The notes beneath the pieces were generated by a model. The model saw only the letters and a list, made by a program, of their open reading frames with translations, did not search any database and was not told where the DNA came from. Source: Oscillospiraceae bacterium (GTDB taxonomy: Bacteria > Bacillota > Clostridia > Saccharofermentanales > Saccharofermentanaceae). Taken from it: a stretch of DNA of 64,000 nt. The stretch is taken from the NCBI GenBank assembly GCA_902764825.1, contig CACWXL010000002.1:248001-312000 (forward strand), given 5' to 3'. Numbering within the stretch: position 1 is the first letter of the stretch; each line of letters opens with the position of its first letter. Below are positions 15,406-24,241 of the stretch, one piece after another. The position numbers and the translations under genes are program-made.

Positions 15406-16902
15406 TCATTTATTGACTGAATATACCGTTACAGGTATCTCAGGATGACTAATGCGCTCGACACGGAAATATACGTTTCTGTCCTTGCTCGATATCTCGA
15501 CAGGAAGATTGAAGATACCGACATCACCTGATTTGATCTTATCGTAATTGATAGATGCAACGATATCATCAGCAGTAAGCGCGTTGATCGTGCTGGCACG
15601 GCCAACGATCTCCAGTTCAACGGAGTCGATCGGATAAGACGGATCCACATTATCAGGAAGATCACTATCGAGATACTTGCTTATCGGAACGGTAATATTT
15701 CTTGTAACGACAGGGTTAGTGATGACCTGGATATACATCCAGAGGCTGAGAGACAGAAAGATCGACAGAATAAGGAAAAGTACCCTTGTTGTGGTGCTGA
15801 CTCTCTTGGAGTTGGATGTCTCGTCAGCTACTTTGGTCCTGATCGAGATCGGAACTGCAGCTTCACCTGCAACTTCAACCTGTGTCGTGGCAACGATAGG
15901 CTCAGGTGTGGGCGAAGTCTTTGTCTTGGATGCATTCTCAACTTCTTCCTGGCTCAGAACGGAATCCTGGTTTGAATCGGAATTTCCGCGGAGCTTATCC
16001 AGGAACTTTCCGATAAATGTCTTATTCTCAGCGCCATATTCCTTAAGTCCGAGAAGATATGAGAGATTGGCCTCAAGCTCTTTTGTAGATCTCATCTCAA
16101 AGAGTCTGCCGTTAACGGCAATGGAGGTCTTTCCTCTCTCTTCTGAAACAACTACTGCAACAGTATCGCCCATCTCGCTCGCACCGACCGCTGCTCTGTG
16201 GCGTGTACCTGCACGCTCAAGAGAGTGCATCGTAACCGAGAGCGGAACGTGGCATCTTGCGGCAATGATCCTTCCGTCTCTAATGAGGAGTCCGCCGTCA
16301 TGCATGGGTGAACCTTTATAGAAAATGCTCTGAAGTACTGCACTCGTAACCTCAGAGTCAAATGAAACAACATTCTCCTGGGAAAGAAGCTCATCAAGCT
16401 TTGTCTTTCTCTCGATCAGGATCAAAGCGCCTGTATATGTTCTGGACATCTCCTTGCAGGCAGAACTGATCTCCTTGATGAATGTAGTTAGCTCTTCCCT
16501 TGTCATCTTGGCTTCGCTGTGTCTGAACGGGTTGGCCGCGGAAGTTGTTCGAAGGCCTACCGTCTCAAGAGCTCTTCTGAGCTCAGGCTGGAACAATACG
16601 ACGAAAAGGATGGCAACGATGTAAAGCAGCCTGTTAAAAAGGAATCCGACCATGTCGAGTCCGATGAGGCCGCAGAAAGCAACGAAGATCAATACGAAAA
16701 CGATACCCTTGATAAGCTGCCATGCTCTGGTCTGTCTGATAAACATCAGCACGGAATAGAAAAGGAATGTAACGAGAGCTATATCGATCGCATATCTGAT
16801 GAAGTCCCAGAGGCTGCCGAAAAAGAGCGTGCCTTTATCAAGGCTGTTAAAAAGCTCGCCCAGGAATTCGAATATCTGGCTGATGATAGATGTATTTGAC
16901 AT
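15406..16902 (-). CDS. cdaA: Diadenylate cyclase fused to a YbbR (CdaR-like) domain
   Basis: A 498-residue protein that should make cyclic di-AMP from ATP. Three membrane helices (about 35-105) and the DAC domain (about 120-285) match CdaA. The nucleotide motifs are MHDGG (200-204; usually DGA) and GTRHR (232-236). After a Pro/Thr linker there is a fourth membrane helix (about 374-392) and one YbbR domain (about 400-495). In most Firmicutes CdaA (about 270 residues) and its partner CdaR are separate adjacent genes; here they are one chain, with the YbbR part outside the membrane. A -10 box (TATACT, 16938-16943) precedes the gene. Confidence 0.92.
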   Translation of the reverse strand: MSNTSIISQIFEFLGELFNSLDKGTLFFGSLWDFIRYAIDIALVTFLFYSVLMFIRQTRAWQLIKGIVFVLIFVAFCGLIGLDMVGFLFNRLLYIVAILFVVLFQPELRRALETVGLRTTSAANPFRHSEAKMTREELTTFIKEISSACKEMSRTYTGALILIERKTKLDELLSQENVVSFDSEVTSAVLQSIFYKGSPMHDGGLLIRDGRIIAARCHVPLSVTMHSLERAGTRHRAAVGASEMGDTVAVVVSEERGKTSIAVNGRLFEMRSTKELEANLSYLLGLKEYGAENKTFIGKFLDKLRGNSDSNQDSVLSQEEVENASKTKTSPTPEPIVATTQVEVAGEAAVPISIRTKVADETSNSKRVSTTTRVLFLILSIFLSLSLWMYIQVITNPVVTRNITVPISKYLDSDLPDNVDPSYPIDSVELEIVGRASTINALTADDIVASINYDKIKSGDVGIFNLPVEISSKDRNVYFRVERISHPEIPVTVYSVNK

Positions 16903-16989
16903 CGACCCATGTCCTTCTTTATACGCTTATCTTATTTAGTATAACATAAGGCTCAAAAATCAAAGTCGGATTTTTTAAATGAATTTGAG

Positions 16990-18324
16990 TTAATTGCTTG
17001 TCTCTGAAGACTCGGTAAAATAAGTCTGTTTGGTCGCTTCAGCCTTGAATTCCTCATATGCGGCGGGAGTCATTCCCTTGTCGGAACCCTTTAACAGAGC
17101 TTGAAGAACGATGAACGCGACACAGTTGACTCTGATCTGGAGTCTGTCACCCGTGCAGTCGATCTCACCGTCGCCGTCTCTGTCGACATCATCACCTATG
17201 AGGAGCGGATCAAGGAAATATGCGCAGTCCGAAGGTGTTCTCCTGACCTTGCCGCCGAAGTCCTGAAGATTCAGGTTCTTCGTCTCCTTCATCTTTTCGA
17301 GATCATTGTAGTTATAGTCGTAGCTCTCGAAATAAACGATCGCGATGCCTCTGTCATCAAAAGGCTTATAGTCGGAGATCGTATTTGGGAGCTCGTTGAA
17401 AACGTCCTTATAACCGTCATCATTGACATCGAACCTCAGACCCGACTCGTTATAGTAAAGGTCAAAGCGGTAGTACGTATAGAGCGGATTTGCAAAGCAA
17501 ACGTCGTAAGCCTGATAGAGCTTTCTTCTCATCTCATACTTCTTGTTGTTTATAAGGGACTTAAAACCGGATGAAGCGTAGACTTTATCGCCTGCATATA
17601 GGCTGTCGATGTCATACATTACGTCAATACTGTAAAGGACATCGCTCTTGAGCGATGCACAAAAAGCATTAGCGCCGGCCTGTTCATCAGTGCCTGCACC
17701 GAAGAAGACAAACCACACGTCATAAGCAACGTTCTGATAATCCTTAAACGCCTTAAGTGCTGTCAGTACGCATGCCGTTCCAGACGCGTTGTCGGAAACT
17801 CCGTCAAACATGTACTTGGGACGCTCAGTCGGTTCAGCACCTTCCTCAGTCTCTTTGGGTTCTTCCTTCTCCTCTTCCTTGGGAGCATACTCGGGCAGAA
17901 CAGCAGCATCATAATGAGCGCCGATAATGGCAACTCTGTGCTCGATCTGATAAGTACCGTCATCCTGGCGGCAGTAAAAACCGTTTCCGGGGATCTTTAC
18001 AATATAATTTGCAGAGCTCTTAGTCACTGCATCTTCGCCTTCTCCTACTTCTTTAGAGAAAGTCTGTACTTCAGGCGTATATCCGATCTCCTTGATCTTC
18101 CCTGCGATATAATCACCCACTGCGCTCTCGCCTTCAGAATAAGGCTTCCTGTCAGGGAACTTCGAAGCGATCTCCCTTGCGATGTCAGCGCCGTAAGAAC
18201 CGTAATCTGCAGCCTTTGTGGAAGTCTTCTCACCCTTTTTGCAGGATGTCAGAACAAGAGGTCCCGTAAGGACCGCAAAAGACAAAGCCGCAGCTATAAA
18301 CCTTGTTAACCTAGTATTGCTCAT
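16990..18324 (-). CDS. M28-family peptidase-like lipoprotein
   Basis: A 444-residue surface lipoprotein (lipobox LVLTSC, Cys28). It matches M28 zinc aminopeptidases: GAHYDA (His137), DGVSDNASGTA (Asp178), the Glu of GTDEQAGANAF (Glu214) and MYDIDS (Asp238/240). In place of the last zinc ligand, normally SDH, the sequence reads SDYKPFDDRGI (Tyr319). An acidic Glu/Lys insertion sits near residues 146-168, and DVDRDGDGEIDC near the end resembles a calcium loop. It may therefore bind one metal or be inactive. It lies 17 bp after the dehydroquinate-synthase-like gene, so the two are probably cotranscribed. Confidence 0.82.
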   Translation of the reverse strand: MSNTRLTRFIAAALSFAVLTGPLVLTSCKKGEKTSTKAADYGSYGADIAREIASKFPDRKPYSEGESAVGDYIAGKIKEIGYTPEVQTFSKEVGEGEDAVTKSSANYIVKIPGNGFYCRQDDGTYQIEHRVAIIGAHYDAAVLPEYAPKEEEKEEPKETEEGAEPTERPKYMFDGVSDNASGTACVLTALKAFKDYQNVAYDVWFVFFGAGTDEQAGANAFCASLKSDVLYSIDVMYDIDSLYAGDKVYASSGFKSLINNKKYEMRRKLYQAYDVCFANPLYTYYRFDLYYNESGLRFDVNDDGYKDVFNELPNTISDYKPFDDRGIAIVYFESYDYNYNDLEKMKETKNLNLQDFGGKVRRTPSDCAYFLDPLLIGDDVDRDGDGEIDCTGDRLQIRVNCVAFIVLQALLKGSDKGMTPAAYEEFKAEATKQTYFTESSETSN

Positions 18325-18341
18325 AACTTCGCTATTATACC

Positions 18342-19442
18342 CTAAGTTTCCTCATCTTTTGAGGCAACTTGTGAAGATGCGGCCGTAATATTCTTGAGCC
18401 GCTCTTCAAATATGGCCAGAGCTTCCTCTGTCGAAGGGTTCGAAATAGCCCAGCTTCCCTTGCCGTCAGTCTCCTCATAGCATACGAGGGCATCATTGGA
18501 AGCCGAACCCTTTCTGTATGAGTCCCTGAGGGAATTCATGATCGCGTTAAAGCTAACGCCCTTAAGCTCAGTAGGAAGTCCGAGCTTAAGATAGATTGCC
18601 TTGAAAGCAGGCCTTACCTTCTCCGGAACAGTAGCATAAAGGCTCAAAGCCAGCGCCTCGCCCTCCGAATAGTTCATGAACCTGAAGTATCCTTCGATCG
18701 CTTCGGAAAGCTCTGAACCCAATGTAAGAAGCAGCGGGTTCTTCTTATCGATCGCAGCCCTTGCGGCATATACGCGGTTCAAGAAAACCCTTATATCCGA
18801 AGGCTTTGAGCCGGAAAGCTCGATAAGATCCGTAAGCAGGCCAAAGTCAGCCAGGAGCGCATATCTTATGATCTGTGAATAACCGTTGGGAATGTATTTC
18901 TTCGGAACCGTCGAAAGGAATGTCGGATCGGCAAATACGGCAGTCTGAGAAATCGACACAGACGCAGTATTCTTGCGGCTTCCGGAGTTAAGGCATGCCC
19001 TGTCGGCACAACAAGTCTCGGACATGGACGACAAGGTCGTCGGAACTGCGATATAACGGGACCTTCCGGTATAAAGAGCTGATGCGAATGCCGTAATGTC
19101 GAGAACGGATCCGCCGCCTAAGCCGATTATCCAGTCGTTGCCGTTAAGACCGTATTCATTGAGTTCCTTGATGACATTATTAACCTGTGAAAGGTTCTTA
19201 TTCTGCTCGCCTTCTTCAACTGTAATGAGGAATGTCTTAAGATCCCTTAAGGCGAACTGCTTCTCAAAGGCATTGTAGTAATAGGCACTGACCTGTCTGT
19301 CAGAGATTATGGCAACCTTGATCTCACGGTCACTTAAGTCCTTATTACCGTATTGCTCGAGTATAAATCCCGCGACAAATTCCTCCGCGATACCGCTTCC
19401 GGTAAAGCAATCATAGCTTCTGTTGCAATCAAGTCTGTCCAA
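18342..19442 (-). CDS. Degenerate 3-dehydroquinate-synthase-family protein
   Basis: A 366-residue protein that aligns by eye along AroB: EEGEQNKNLSQV, the NAD loop IIGLGGGSVLDITAF, AVPTTLSSM, then the C-terminal helical domain. The residues that bind zinc in AroB are changed. EVIKYG becomes SQIIRYA (Gln190), LGHTFGHAIE becomes LGSELSEAIE (Ser243, Glu247), and HGEAV becomes SEGEAL (Glu260). It is therefore unlikely to be a working dehydroquinate synthase. The NAD loop is intact, so nucleotide binding may remain. The start is TTG with AAGGAG 12 nt upstream; no ATG or GTG is available nearby. It precedes the M28-like gene by 17 bp. Confidence 0.72.
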   Translation of the reverse strand: MDRLDCNRSYDCFTGSGIAEEFVAGFILEQYGNKDLSDREIKVAIISDRQVSAYYYNAFEKQFALRDLKTFLITVEEGEQNKNLSQVNNVIKELNEYGLNGNDWIIGLGGGSVLDITAFASALYTGRSRYIAVPTTLSSMSETCCADRACLNSGSRKNTASVSISQTAVFADPTFLSTVPKKYIPNGYSQIIRYALLADFGLLTDLIELSGSKPSDIRVFLNRVYAARAAIDKKNPLLLTLGSELSEAIEGYFRFMNYSEGEALALSLYATVPEKVRPAFKAIYLKLGLPTELKGVSFNAIMNSLRDSYRKGSASNDALVCYEETDGKGSWAISNPSTEEALAIFEERLKNITAASSQVASKDEET

Positions 19443-19477
19443 GTTCCTAAACGGCTCCTTTAGCTTAAAAAGTCAAT

Positions 19478-19505
19478 TTGTATATTACCACAAAAGTGTT
19501 AGAAT
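19478..19505 (+). promoter_or_regulatory. Promoter of gltX-glnS
   Basis: -35 TTGTAT (19478-19483) and -10 TAGAAT (19500-19505) are spaced by 16 bp. Together they lie 35 bp before the gltX start, in a divergent intergenic region. Confidence 0.55.
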
Positions 19506-19540
19506 ATACGCTCAGGTAAATTTATTAATAGAGGTTTTAT

Positions 19541-20992
19541 ATGAAAATAAGAACGAGATTCGCTCCCAGTCCCACGGGATTTATGCATGTCGGTAATCTC
19601 CGCACCGCGCTTTACGAATACCTTACGGCCAAGCACGAAGGCGGCACTTTTGTATTAAGGATCGAAGATACCGACCGTGAACGCTATGTTGAGGGCGCAA
19701 CTCAGGTTATATATGACACAATGAAGCTCGCAGGTCTTGAGCACGACGAAGGACCTGACATCGGCGGCGAATACGGCCCTTACGTCCAGAGTGAGAGACT
19801 TTCGATGTATAAGCCCTATGCCGAACAGCTCGTAGAACAAGGCAAGGCCTACAGATGCTTCTGCACCAAGGAGCGTCTTGAAGCTCTTAAGGAGAATGCT
19901 CCCGAAGGCACAGGCTATGACAGACACTGCAGAGATCTGTCCCCTGAAGAGATACAGAAGAACTTAGACGCAGGCATGCCCTACGTTATCCGTCAGAAGA
20001 TGCCTCTTACAGGCTCTACTTCTTACCATGACCTGGTTTACGGCGATATCACTTTCCCCAACGAGGATCTGGACGATCAGGTACTTATCAAGACAGACGG
20101 CTTCCCTACCTATAACTTCGCTAACGTTATCGATGACCACACAATGGGCATCACACATGTTGTAAGAGGATCCGAGTACTTATCTTCCACACCTAAGTAC
20201 AATCTCCTCTATGAGGCATTCGGCTGGGAGATCCCCACATATATCCACCTGCCGCTCATCATGGGCAAGTCTGTTGACGAGGACGGCAACGAAGTCATCT
20301 CCAAGCTTTCCAAGCGTCACGGCTCCACAGGCTTTATGGATCTTGTTAACGAAGGTTACCTTCCTGAGGCTATCATCAACTATATCGCCCTCTTAGGCTG
20401 GGCACCCAAGGATACAAGAGAGATCTTCTCTTTGCAGGAGCTGATCGAAGCATTCGATATCAACGGCATCTCCAAGTCACCTGCCGTCTTTGACTACGAC
20501 AAACTCTCATGGGTCAACCAGGAACACATCAAGGCAATGTCCGACGAGGAATTCCTTACACACGCAAAGCCCTTCTACGATGAGGCAGGCGTTGACGCTT
20601 CATGCTATGAACTTCTTGCTGAGCTCTTAAAGCCCAGGATCGCTAAATTCAACGAGATCACCGAGAAGCTCTCATTCATTAAGGAATACGGTGATTTCGA
20701 CCTTGCGCTTTTCGAGCACAAGAAGAGCAAGTCCACTTTGGAATCTTCCAAGCAGATGCTCGAAAAGGCTATCCCTGTCTTAGAGGACCTTGACTGGGAC
20801 AGAGAAGCTATCACTGAAGCAATGAAGACACTCGCCGAGAGCCTTGAGGTCAAGAACTCAGTTGTTATGTGGCCTGTAAGGATCGCTGCAGCAGGCGTTG
20901 CGGTAACGCCCGGCGGATGTGCTGAGGTTATGCTCCTTCTGGGCAAGGAAGAATCCTTAAAGAGAATTAAATACGCTTATTCAAGACTTTGA
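19541..20992 (+). CDS. gltX: Glutamyl-tRNA synthetase
   Basis: A 483-residue class I synthetase that charges tRNA-Glu. The HIGH-type motif is in RFAPSPTGFMHVGNLRTALY and the KMSKS-type motif is KLSKRHG (about residue 256). The length and C-terminal anticodon-binding domain are normal. AGAGG lies before the ATG. It is followed after 18 bp by glnS. Because GlnRS is also encoded, this GluRS may discriminate against tRNA-Gln; that is inference, and the absence of the amidotransferase GatCAB from the rest of the genome is not shown here. Confidence 0.96.
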   Translation: MKIRTRFAPSPTGFMHVGNLRTALYEYLTAKHEGGTFVLRIEDTDRERYVEGATQVIYDTMKLAGLEHDEGPDIGGEYGPYVQSERLSMYKPYAEQLVEQGKAYRCFCTKERLEALKENAPEGTGYDRHCRDLSPEEIQKNLDAGMPYVIRQKMPLTGSTSYHDLVYGDITFPNEDLDDQVLIKTDGFPTYNFANVIDDHTMGITHVVRGSEYLSSTPKYNLLYEAFGWEIPTYIHLPLIMGKSVDEDGNEVISKLSKRHGSTGFMDLVNEGYLPEAIINYIALLGWAPKDTREIFSLQELIEAFDINGISKSPAVFDYDKLSWVNQEHIKAMSDEEFLTHAKPFYDEAGVDASCYELLAELLKPRIAKFNEITEKLSFIKEYGDFDLALFEHKKSKSTLESSKQMLEKAIPVLEDLDWDREAITEAMKTLAESLEVKNSVVMWPVRIAAAGVAVTPGGCAEVMLLLGKEESLKRIKYAYSRL

Positions 20993-21010
20993 TTTGGGAG
21001 AATATGAGAA

Positions 21011-22672
21011 ATGGCTGAAAGCAAGAATTTTATCGAGCAGATCATCGATGAAGAACTGAAGGAAGGTGGTAGAGTCTACGGCAAGAAGATCCACACCAGA
21101 TTCCCGCCCGAACCGAACGGCTACCTTCACATAGGTCACGCAAAGGCTTTGGAGATCGACTTCGGCACTGCTGAAGAGTATAACGGTCTTTGCAACCTCA
21201 GAATGGATGACACGAACCCCACCAAGGAAGATGAGGAATTCGTTGACGCGATCAAGGAAGACATCAAGTGGTTAGGTCACGACTGGGGCGACAGGTTCTT
21301 CTATGCATCCGAATATTTCGAGAAGATGTATGAATTCGCAATAGAGCTCATCAACAAGGGCCTCGCATATGTCTGCGAGCTTACACCCGAGCAGATGAGA
21401 GACATGAGGGGCGACACAAAGACTCCCGCAGTCTCCCCTTACCGCGACAGACCTATCGAAGAGAGCCTTGATCTCTTCAAGAGAATGAGAGCCGGCGAAT
21501 TCGAAGACGGTAAGATGACTCTCCGTGCGAAGATCGACCTCGCATCAGGCAACTTCAACATGAGAGACCCTGTTATCTACAGGATCAACCACCTGCCTCA
21601 CCACAGAACAGGCAATGAGTGGTGCATCTACCCCATGTACGATTTCGCCCACCCGATCGAGGACGCTCTGGAAGGCATCACACACTCCCTCTGCTCCCTT
21701 GAGTTCGAAGCTCACAGACCTTTGTATGACTGGGTCGTAAACAACATCTCCGCCCCCTGCAAGCCCCGTCAGATCGAGTTCGCAAGACTCGGCATCACAC
21801 ACACGGTCCTTTCCAAGAGAAAGCTCCGTGCCATGATCGAGGCAGGCATCGTATCAGGCTGGGATGACCCCAGAATGCCTACACTCTGCGGCCTCAGAAG
21901 ACGCGGCTATACACCTGCTTCCATCCACAACTTCAGCGCAAGGAACGGCGTCGCAAAAGTCAACTCCGTTGTTGATTTCGCATTCCTTGAATACTGCTTA
22001 AGAGAAGACCTTAACGAGCACGCTCAGAGAGCAATGGCGGTCTTAAAGCCTATAAAGCTCATCATCGACAACTATCCTGAGGGCGCAACCGAAGAATTTG
22101 ACGTTGAGAACAATCCCAAGGATGAGAATGCCGGCACACGTAAGGTATCCTTCTCAAGAGAGCTCTGGATCGAAGAAGAGGACTTCATGGAAGTTCCCGC
22201 TCCCAAGTATTTCAGACTCTTCCCCGGCAACGAAGTAAGACTTAAGTCAGCATATGTTGTTAAGTGCGTTTCCTGCGATCACGACAGCGAAGGCAATGTA
22301 ACTGCTGTTCACTGCACATACGATCCTGACTCAAGAGGCGGCAATACTTTGGACGGAAGAAAGATCAAGTCCACCATTCACTGGGTTGACGCAAAGACAG
22401 CCGTTGACGGTGAGATCAGACTTTACGACAGGCTCTTTACCACAGAGCAGCCTGACCTTGCTGACTGCAATTATCTGGACTTCATCAATCCCAATTCATT
22501 GGAGATCATCAAGGGCGCCAAGCTTGAGGCATTCCTCAAGGACACAAAGCCCGCTGACAGATTCCAGTTCTTAAGAACCGGTTACTTCTGCGCTGACTCC
22601 AAGGATTCGACTCCTGACCACCTGGTATTCAACAGAGCTGTATCCTTAAAGGATTCTTACAAACCTGAGTGA
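21011..22672 (+). CDS. glnS: Glutaminyl-tRNA synthetase
   Basis: A 553-residue class I synthetase of the GlnRS branch. Motifs are [16 protein letters not shown] near residue 36 and VLSKRKL (about residue 268). The C-terminal beta-barrel anticodon-binding domains are complete. It charges tRNA-Gln directly, which removes the need for the indirect Glu-tRNA-Gln route. GlnRS is found in only part of the Bacillota. It is the second gene of the gltX-glnS operon and is followed by a strong terminator. Confidence 0.96.
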   Translation: MAESKNFIEQIIDEELKEGGRVYGKKIHTRFPPEPNGYLHIGHAKALEIDFGTAEEYNGLCNLRMDDTNPTKEDEEFVDAIKEDIKWLGHDWGDRFFYASEYFEKMYEFAIELINKGLAYVCELTPEQMRDMRGDTKTPAVSPYRDRPIEESLDLFKRMRAGEFEDGKMTLRAKIDLASGNFNMRDPVIYRINHLPHHRTGNEWCIYPMYDFAHPIEDALEGITHSLCSLEFEAHRPLYDWVVNNISAPCKPRQIEFARLGITHTVLSKRKLRAMIEAGIVSGWDDPRMPTLCGLRRRGYTPASIHNFSARNGVAKVNSVVDFAFLEYCLREDLNEHAQRAMAVLKPIKLIIDNYPEGATEEFDVENNPKDENAGTRKVSFSRELWIEEEDFMEVPAPKYFRLFPGNEVRLKSAYVVKCVSCDHDSEGNVTAVHCTYDPDSRGGNTLDGRKIKSTIHWVDAKTAVDGEIRLYDRLFTTEQPDLADCNYLDFINPNSLEIIKGAKLEAFLKDTKPADRFQFLRTGYFCADSKDSTPDHLVFNRAVSLKDSYKPE

Positions 22673-22701
22673 TAAATTCTGACAAGAATACAGATAAACC
22701 A

Positions 22702-22734
22702 AGGGTTGTCTCAAAATGAGGCAACCCTCTTTTT
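22702..22734 (+). terminator. Terminator of gltX-glnS
   Basis: A 12-bp stem (22702-22713 with 22717-22728, one G-U pair) with a 3-nt loop is followed by CTTTTT. It overlaps the end of the convergent flavodoxin-ferredoxin gene. Confidence 0.9.
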
Positions 22735-23495
22735 CACTTTGCATTCTTCTCGTAAGTCGGCTGCTCGTATAAAGTCTTGCCCAGAAGAGTCATCGCCTGC
22801 TTAGGACAATGGTTTACGCACCTGTAGCACATCGTGCATTTATCTGACGATACCGCCTTTCCGTCTTCAATCTTTATGTTTTGCGTCGGACAGTTCTTCG
22901 CGCATATTCCGCAGCCGATGCACTTTGCAGGATCGATCCTGAGCTTATCTTTATAACCTGTCGTCTTATTGTAGAACCAGAGCCTCTGACCGAATAATCC
23001 CGCCAGGTGTGCTGCAAAAGACAGACCTTCTTTAGGATAGTTTCCTTCTCTCATCTTCCTTGCCGCATCGATAATGCGCTTGTCAGCTTTATCTATTATC
23101 GCCTTATTCTGTTCTTTAGACTTCTTAAGAGCTTTGCAGTCGCCAATAGAGTCAGGCATTACGATCTGAAGGCCGCCGGTAATCTCCGCGCCGTACTTCT
23201 TAAGGAGCCTTGCTGCGCACCCTGTACCGTCACCTGCAAAAAGGCCCATGGTCGTAATGAGGAAGATCTTCTTCCCTTTCCAGGATGATCCGTGACTGTT
23301 AATGAAGTCTCTTACAAGATATGGAATGTTCGAAAACATCGTCGGATAAGCAATTAGGATCTCATCTCCCTCCAATGCTTTCATTGCATCTTCTGACTCA
23401 ATAGGCGCACATATTCCGTTATTGCCCAGTTCGTTTAAGAGCAGCGTTACGATATGCTTCGTGTTGCCTGATCCGCTTAAATAGATCGCATTCAT
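22734..23495 (-). CDS. EFR1-family flavodoxin-ferredoxin fusion protein
   Basis: A 253-residue electron-transfer protein. A flavodoxin-like FMN domain (SGSGNTKHIV at residues 7-16) is followed by two [4Fe-4S] cluster motifs, CIGCGICAKNCP and CTMCYRCVNHCP (about 191-232). This EFR1 layout is common in anaerobic Clostridia; physiological partners are not known. It overlaps its TetR-type neighbour by 4 nt (ATGA), so both come from one promoter that the regulator probably controls. Confidence 0.9.
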   Translation of the reverse strand: MNAIYLSGSGNTKHIVTLLLNELGNNGICAPIESEDAMKALEGDEILIAYPTMFSNIPYLVRDFINSHGSSWKGKKIFLITTMGLFAGDGTGCAARLLKKYGAEITGGLQIVMPDSIGDCKALKKSKEQNKAIIDKADKRIIDAARKMREGNYPKEGLSFAAHLAGLFGQRLWFYNKTTGYKDKLRIDPAKCIGCGICAKNCPTQNIKIEDGKAVSSDKCTMCYRCVNHCPKQAMTLLGKTLYEQPTYEKNAK

Positions 23496-24109
23496 AAAGC
23501 ACCCTCCAAAAGCATCTGAAATGCTTTCTTCAGATACTCGTCCTTACTCATGTTGAATCTGAGCTTAAGGTATTCTTCCTTATCGTTTGCCATCGAGATT
23601 ATCCCTGATATCGATGACCACATCATAATGACCGCAGGATAGATGTCGATATCTTTCCTGACTTTTCCTTCTTCTATGCCACTCCTGATGAATCTTGCGA
23701 TCTCCTCGTTCGTCTGCTCGCCGATATCATAGATTTTCTTATAAAGTTCCTGCTCCATGTCAACTGAGATCTTGCCGAGCGTTCCTTTGCAGAACAGCGG
23801 GTGCTTTTCGAACTTATCAGCGATATCAAAGCAGAGCCTGTAATACCTTTCTTCAAAGCTTCCCTGACCTTCTGCGGCCTTCTTGGCATCCTCTAAGAGC
23901 AGTTCCATGTACTTGCAGACGATCGAATCCCAGATTATCTGCTTGCTCTTGAAGTAGACATAAACCGTGGATTTGCTGATCCCGGTATTGAACGCAACCT
24001 CATCCATTGAAACGGCGTCGAAGCCTTTTTTCTCGAAAAGTTCTTCTGCAACCTCCAAAACACAAGTTGTGTGAAGCTCTATTAATCTTTCTTTGCGCTT
24101 TTTGCTCAT
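23492..24109 (-). CDS. TetR/AcrR-family transcriptional repressor
   Basis: A 205-residue regulator. The N-terminal helix-turn-helix reads AEELFEKKGFDAVSMDEVAF...ISKSTVYVYFKSK (about 21-59). The rest is the helical ligand-binding domain. The ATG at 24109 has GGGAGGTG 6 nt upstream; an upstream in-frame GTG lies within that site and is rejected. Three tandem palindromic operators overlap the promoter just upstream, so the gene almost certainly represses itself and the flavodoxin-ferredoxin gene it overlaps. The inducer is unknown. Confidence 0.92.
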   Translation of the reverse strand: MSKKRKERLIELHTTCVLEVAEELFEKKGFDAVSMDEVAFNTGISKSTVYVYFKSKQIIWDSIVCKYMELLLEDAKKAAEGQGSFEERYYRLCFDIADKFEKHPLFCKGTLGKISVDMEQELYKKIYDIGEQTNEEIARFIRSGIEEGKVRKDIDIYPAVIMMWSSISGIISMANDKEEYLKLRFNMSKDEYLKKAFQMLLEGAL

Positions 24110-24137
24110 ATAAAGCACCTCCCTAAATCCCTATATT

Positions 24138-24204
24138 CGAACTGCCAGTACAATTATCGAACTGTCAGTACGATTATCGTACTATCAGTTCGATTTTATG
24201 TCAA
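24138..24204 (-). promoter_or_regulatory. TetR-operon promoter with three tandem palindromic operators
   Basis: Three 14-bp sites, CGAACTGCCAGTAC (24138-24151), CGAACTGTCAGTAC (24158-24171) and CGTACTATCAGTTC (24178-24191), repeat at exactly 20 bp. The core GAACTGNCAGTAC is nearly palindromic, and the third copy is in the opposite half-site order. The minus-strand promoter is -35 TTGACA (24199-24204), 17 bp, -10 TACGAT (24176-24181). One operator fills the spacer and -10; the others cover the start site. This fits autorepression by stacked dimers. Confidence 0.85.
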
Positions 24205-24241
24205 GAATAACCCTAAGGGCAAAATTGAAGGACAGTAAAGA

